NCBI GenBank assembly: GCA_037445185.1
Contig: JBBIKZ010000102.1
Coordinates: forward strand, 1 to 8,882
Direction of reading: 5' to 3'
DNA: 8,882 nucleotides
Origin: JANWZL01 sp037445185
GTDB lineage: Bacteria; Pseudomonadota; Gammaproteobacteria; Burkholderiales; Thiobacillaceae
Below the pieces are notes generated by a model. It did no database searches. It was not told the origin of the DNA and was given only the letters and a program-made list of their open reading frames with translations. Every line of letters begins with the position of its first letter. The stretch's first letter is position 1. Positions 7,314 to 8,882 of this stretch are shown piece after piece. Position numbers and translations under genes: made by a program.

Positions 7314-8696
7314 ATGGCTTTTCTCCCGCTAGACAGAGACACGGAGTATCTGCTAGCGCCTTCGGTGCAGGATTGGTTGCCGGAATCCCATCTGGCGCGG
7401 TATGTGGTGGAGGTTGTGGAGAGGCTGGAGCTGTCGGCGCTGGAGCGGGCCTATGCTGGACGAGGTAGCGATGCCTACCATCCGGCGATGTTGCTGTCCT
7501 TGCTGATCTACGGCTATGCCACGGGGACGTTCTCGAGCCGCAAGATCGAGCGGGCCACCTACGACTCACTGGCCTTCCGGTACATCGCCTGCAACCGTCA
7601 TCCTGACCACGACAGCCTGGCCAACTTCCGGAAACGCTTTGGGAAGGAATTTGGCGACGCATTTGTTCAAGTGCTGCAAGTGGCCCGCGAAAACCGGCTT
7701 TCCAAGTCTGGCACCGTCAGTCTGGACGGCTCGAAGATACACGCCAACGCCAGCCGGCCCAGTGCGCTGTCGCACGGACACATCGAGAAGATCGAAGCCC
7801 GACTCAAGGCGGAGGTGCAAGAGTTGCTGGCTTTGGCGGAAGCGGCAGATCGGTCCTCGGTTCCTGACGGTGTGAGTCTGCCCGACGAGATCGAGCGAAG
7901 GGAAGAGCGGCTGGCCGCCATTGCGGCGGCCAAGGCGAAGATCGAGGCGCGCGCCAAGGAGCGCTTTGAACGCGAGAAAGCCGAGTACGACGCCAAGATG
8001 GCGGCCCGTGCCGCCAAGGAAGCCAAGACGGGCAAGAAGGCCGCAGGAGGGGAACCCAAGCTGCCCGATCCGGCCCCGCGTGCCGAAGATCAGGTCAATC
8101 TGACCGATGAGCAATCGCGCATCATGAAGGTGGCTGGCGGCGGCTTCGAGCAGTGCTACAACGCCCAGGCGGTGGTGGATGCCGAGTCGATGCTGGTGGT
8201 GGTGCCGCAGGTGACGAATGCCGCCAATGACAAGGAGCAGGTTGCGCCGATGGTGGAGAAGGTACAGGCGCTACCTGAAGGACTGAACCAGCCGGAAGTC
8301 ATCCTGATCGACAGCGGCTACTACAGCGAGAAGAACGTCACGACTTGCGAGGCTGCCGGGATCACCCCGCTGATCGCGGTCGGCCGCGAGGGACATCATT
8401 CGCATTGGCGAGAACGCTCTACCGAGCCTGATCCGCTGGCGACCGATGCAACGCCGGTGGAGCGGATGAAGCACACGCTCGAGACGAAAGCCGGGCGCGC
8501 GCTCTATGCGCTGCGCAAACAAACCGTGGAGCCGGTGTTCGGCATCATCAAATCGGTGCCGGGGTTCCGGCAGTTTCTGATGCGTGGCCTGGAGAATGTT
8601 CAGACCGAATGGACGCTGGTCTGCCTGGCGTGGAATTTGAACCTAAAAACCTCAGTTGACCGCTCCTTGGCCTTCGCAAAGACGCATGGAACCTGA
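7314..8696 (+). CDS. IS1182-family transposase with a MITE-derived C-terminus
   Basis: 460 aa from the ATG at 7314, preceded by AGGGGC and opening MAFLPLDRDTEYLLAPSVQDWLP as in IS1182-type enzymes; the frame reaches up to 7206 without a better start. The N-terminal DUF772-type domain covers about 20-125 (HPAMLLSLLIYGYATGTFSSRKIE, DSLANFRKRF). The DDE catalytic residues are D138 in VSLDGSKIHANAS, D333 in VILIDSGYYSEKN and E406 in TVEPVFGIIKSVPGFRQF. Between the first two lies an acidic/basic coiled-coil insertion (about 155-245). The native protein reads to A-W-N-L at residues 439-442. From there the frame enters the MITE and adds NLKTSVDRSLAFAKTHGT (443-460) before the TGA. Only the extreme C-terminus beyond the DDE core is lost, so activity is possible but uncertain. 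Confidence 0.9.
   Translation: MAFLPLDRDTEYLLAPSVQDWLPESHLARYVVEVVERLELSALERAYAGRGSDAYHPAMLLSLLIYGYATGTFSSRKIERATYDSLAFRYIACNRHPDHDSLANFRKRFGKEFGDAFVQVLQVARENRLSKSGTVSLDGSKIHANASRPSALSHGHIEKIEARLKAEVQELLALAEAADRSSVPDGVSLPDEIERREERLAAIAAAKAKIEARAKERFEREKAEYDAKMAARAAKEAKTGKKAAGGEPKLPDPAPRAEDQVNLTDEQSRIMKVAGGGFEQCYNAQAVVDAESMLVVVPQVTNAANDKEQVAPMVEKVQALPEGLNQPEVILIDSGYYSEKNVTTCEAAGITPLIAVGREGHHSHWRERSTEPDPLATDATPVERMKHTLETKAGRALYALRKQTVEPVFGIIKSVPGFRQFLMRGLENVQTEWTLVCLAWNLNLKTSVDRSLAFAKTHGT
8637..8641. repeat. Target-site duplication of element C, left copy
   Basis: TTGAA lies inside the transposase gene and is repeated exactly at 8877-8881 after the element. Confidence 0.85.
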
Positions 8697-8876
8697 CGTT
8701 TGCGCCTCCGAGCACGCTCACCCGGAAGGTGAGGCCGCTACGCGCCCGCTTTCGGGTCTGTGCGCGCGTCTGGCTGCGTTGCTCCTCCTTGCGGGGAACG
8801 ACCCCGCGGCGTCGTCGCGCCTTGCCAGCCACACGCACAAACCCGCCTTCGGGCGCGTTCAACTGAGGTTTTTAGG
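8642..8876 (+). mobile_element. MITE-like inverted-repeat element, copy C (235 bp), inside the transposase gene
   Basis: Same 235-bp length and orientation as copy B, with two base differences by eye. Terminal repeats CCTAAAAACCTCAGTTGA (8642-8659) and its complement (8859-8876) are bounded by TTGAA direct repeats. It keeps the same internal hairpins as B. It inserted after the leucine codon at 8637-8639 of the transposase. Deleting the element plus one TTGAA rejoins TGG AAT TTG AAA (W-N-L-K), the usual style of IS1182 C-termini, which shows the insertion came after the IS. It supplies the present stop codon at 8694-8696. Confidence 0.92.
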
Positions 8877-8881
8877 TTGAA
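8877..8881. repeat. Target-site duplication of element C, right copy
   Basis: TTGAA matches 8637-8641. The interrupted remainder of the IS1182-type element should continue from here past the window edge. Confidence 0.85.
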
Positions 8882-8882
8882 A

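Larger units (their letters stand above)
7254..8882 (+). mobile_element. IS1182-type insertion sequence, right end outside the window, carrying a nested MITE
   Basis: The left end is placed at about AGCCTGTCGGACTT (7254-7267), 60 bp before the transposase start, because this resembles IS1182-type termini; the exact base is uncertain. The expected complementary right end (AAGTCCGACAGGCT) is not in the window and should lie beyond 8882. The only gene is the transposase. The MITE at 8642-8876 splits the element, so its full length would be inflated by 240 bp, counting the duplicated target site. Confidence 0.75.

Noticed and set aside
7109..7342. A 78-residue N-terminal extension of EttA
   Set aside because: EttA family proteins start at MAQ and are about 555 aa; the extension would run into the IS end and has no matching family sequence.
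7254..8882. The IS1182-type transposase as the enzyme that moves the three MITEs
   Set aside because: The visible IS end (AGCCTGTCGGACTT) does not resemble the MITE ends (CCTAAAAACC), and the MITE has inserted into the IS, not derived from its ends.

Overview
The window is GC-rich bacterial DNA, most likely from a gammaproteobacterium or a betaproteobacterium. The main evidence is a full-length EttA of typical proteobacterial type, scattered palindromes built on the core GTAGGTC, and the codon bias. This is inference; there is no rRNA or tRNA to anchor it. No rRNA, tRNA or CRISPR array is visible.

Layout. Positions 1-64 hold the first 21 codons (minus strand) of a gene with a secretion signal. 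Positions 99-474 are a non-coding inverted-repeat element (copy A). Positions 516-809 (minus) encode a small secreted four-cysteine protein with a strong ribosome binding site. Positions 889-1123 are a second, shorter copy of the element (B). Positions 1295-2122 (minus) encode a DUF4412-like secreted protein. Positions 2338-4590 (minus) encode a 750-aa MMPL/RND-type exporter. Positions 4836-5318 (plus, divergent) encode a small secreted helical protein of unknown family. Positions 5444-7108 (minus) encode EttA, the ABC-F translational throttle. From about 7254 an IS1182-type insertion sequence begins. Its transposase (plus) is interrupted at its 3' end by a third copy of the inverted-repeat element (C, 8642-8876), which ends six bases before the window edge.

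The most notable content is the inverted-repeat family. Its three copies (376, 235 and 235 bp) have 17-18 bp terminal inverted repeats beginning CCTAAAAACC. Each copy is bordered by its own exact 5-bp direct repeat (ATGAT, ATCAT, TTGAA), the mark of transposition. None encodes a transposase, and their ends differ from the ends of the neighbouring IS, so they look like MITEs moved by an enzyme that is not in this window. Copy C sits inside an IS1182 transposase codon run. Removing it with one target repeat restores the reading ...AWNLK, so the order of events is readable: the IS came first, then the MITE.

How the genes may work together: the MMPL exporter, the downstream DUF4412-like periplasmic protein and the divergent small secreted protein look like an envelope export locus, probably for a lipid or another hydrophobic molecule. 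Its substrate cannot be told from the sequence. EttA is a housekeeping neighbour with no evident link to it.
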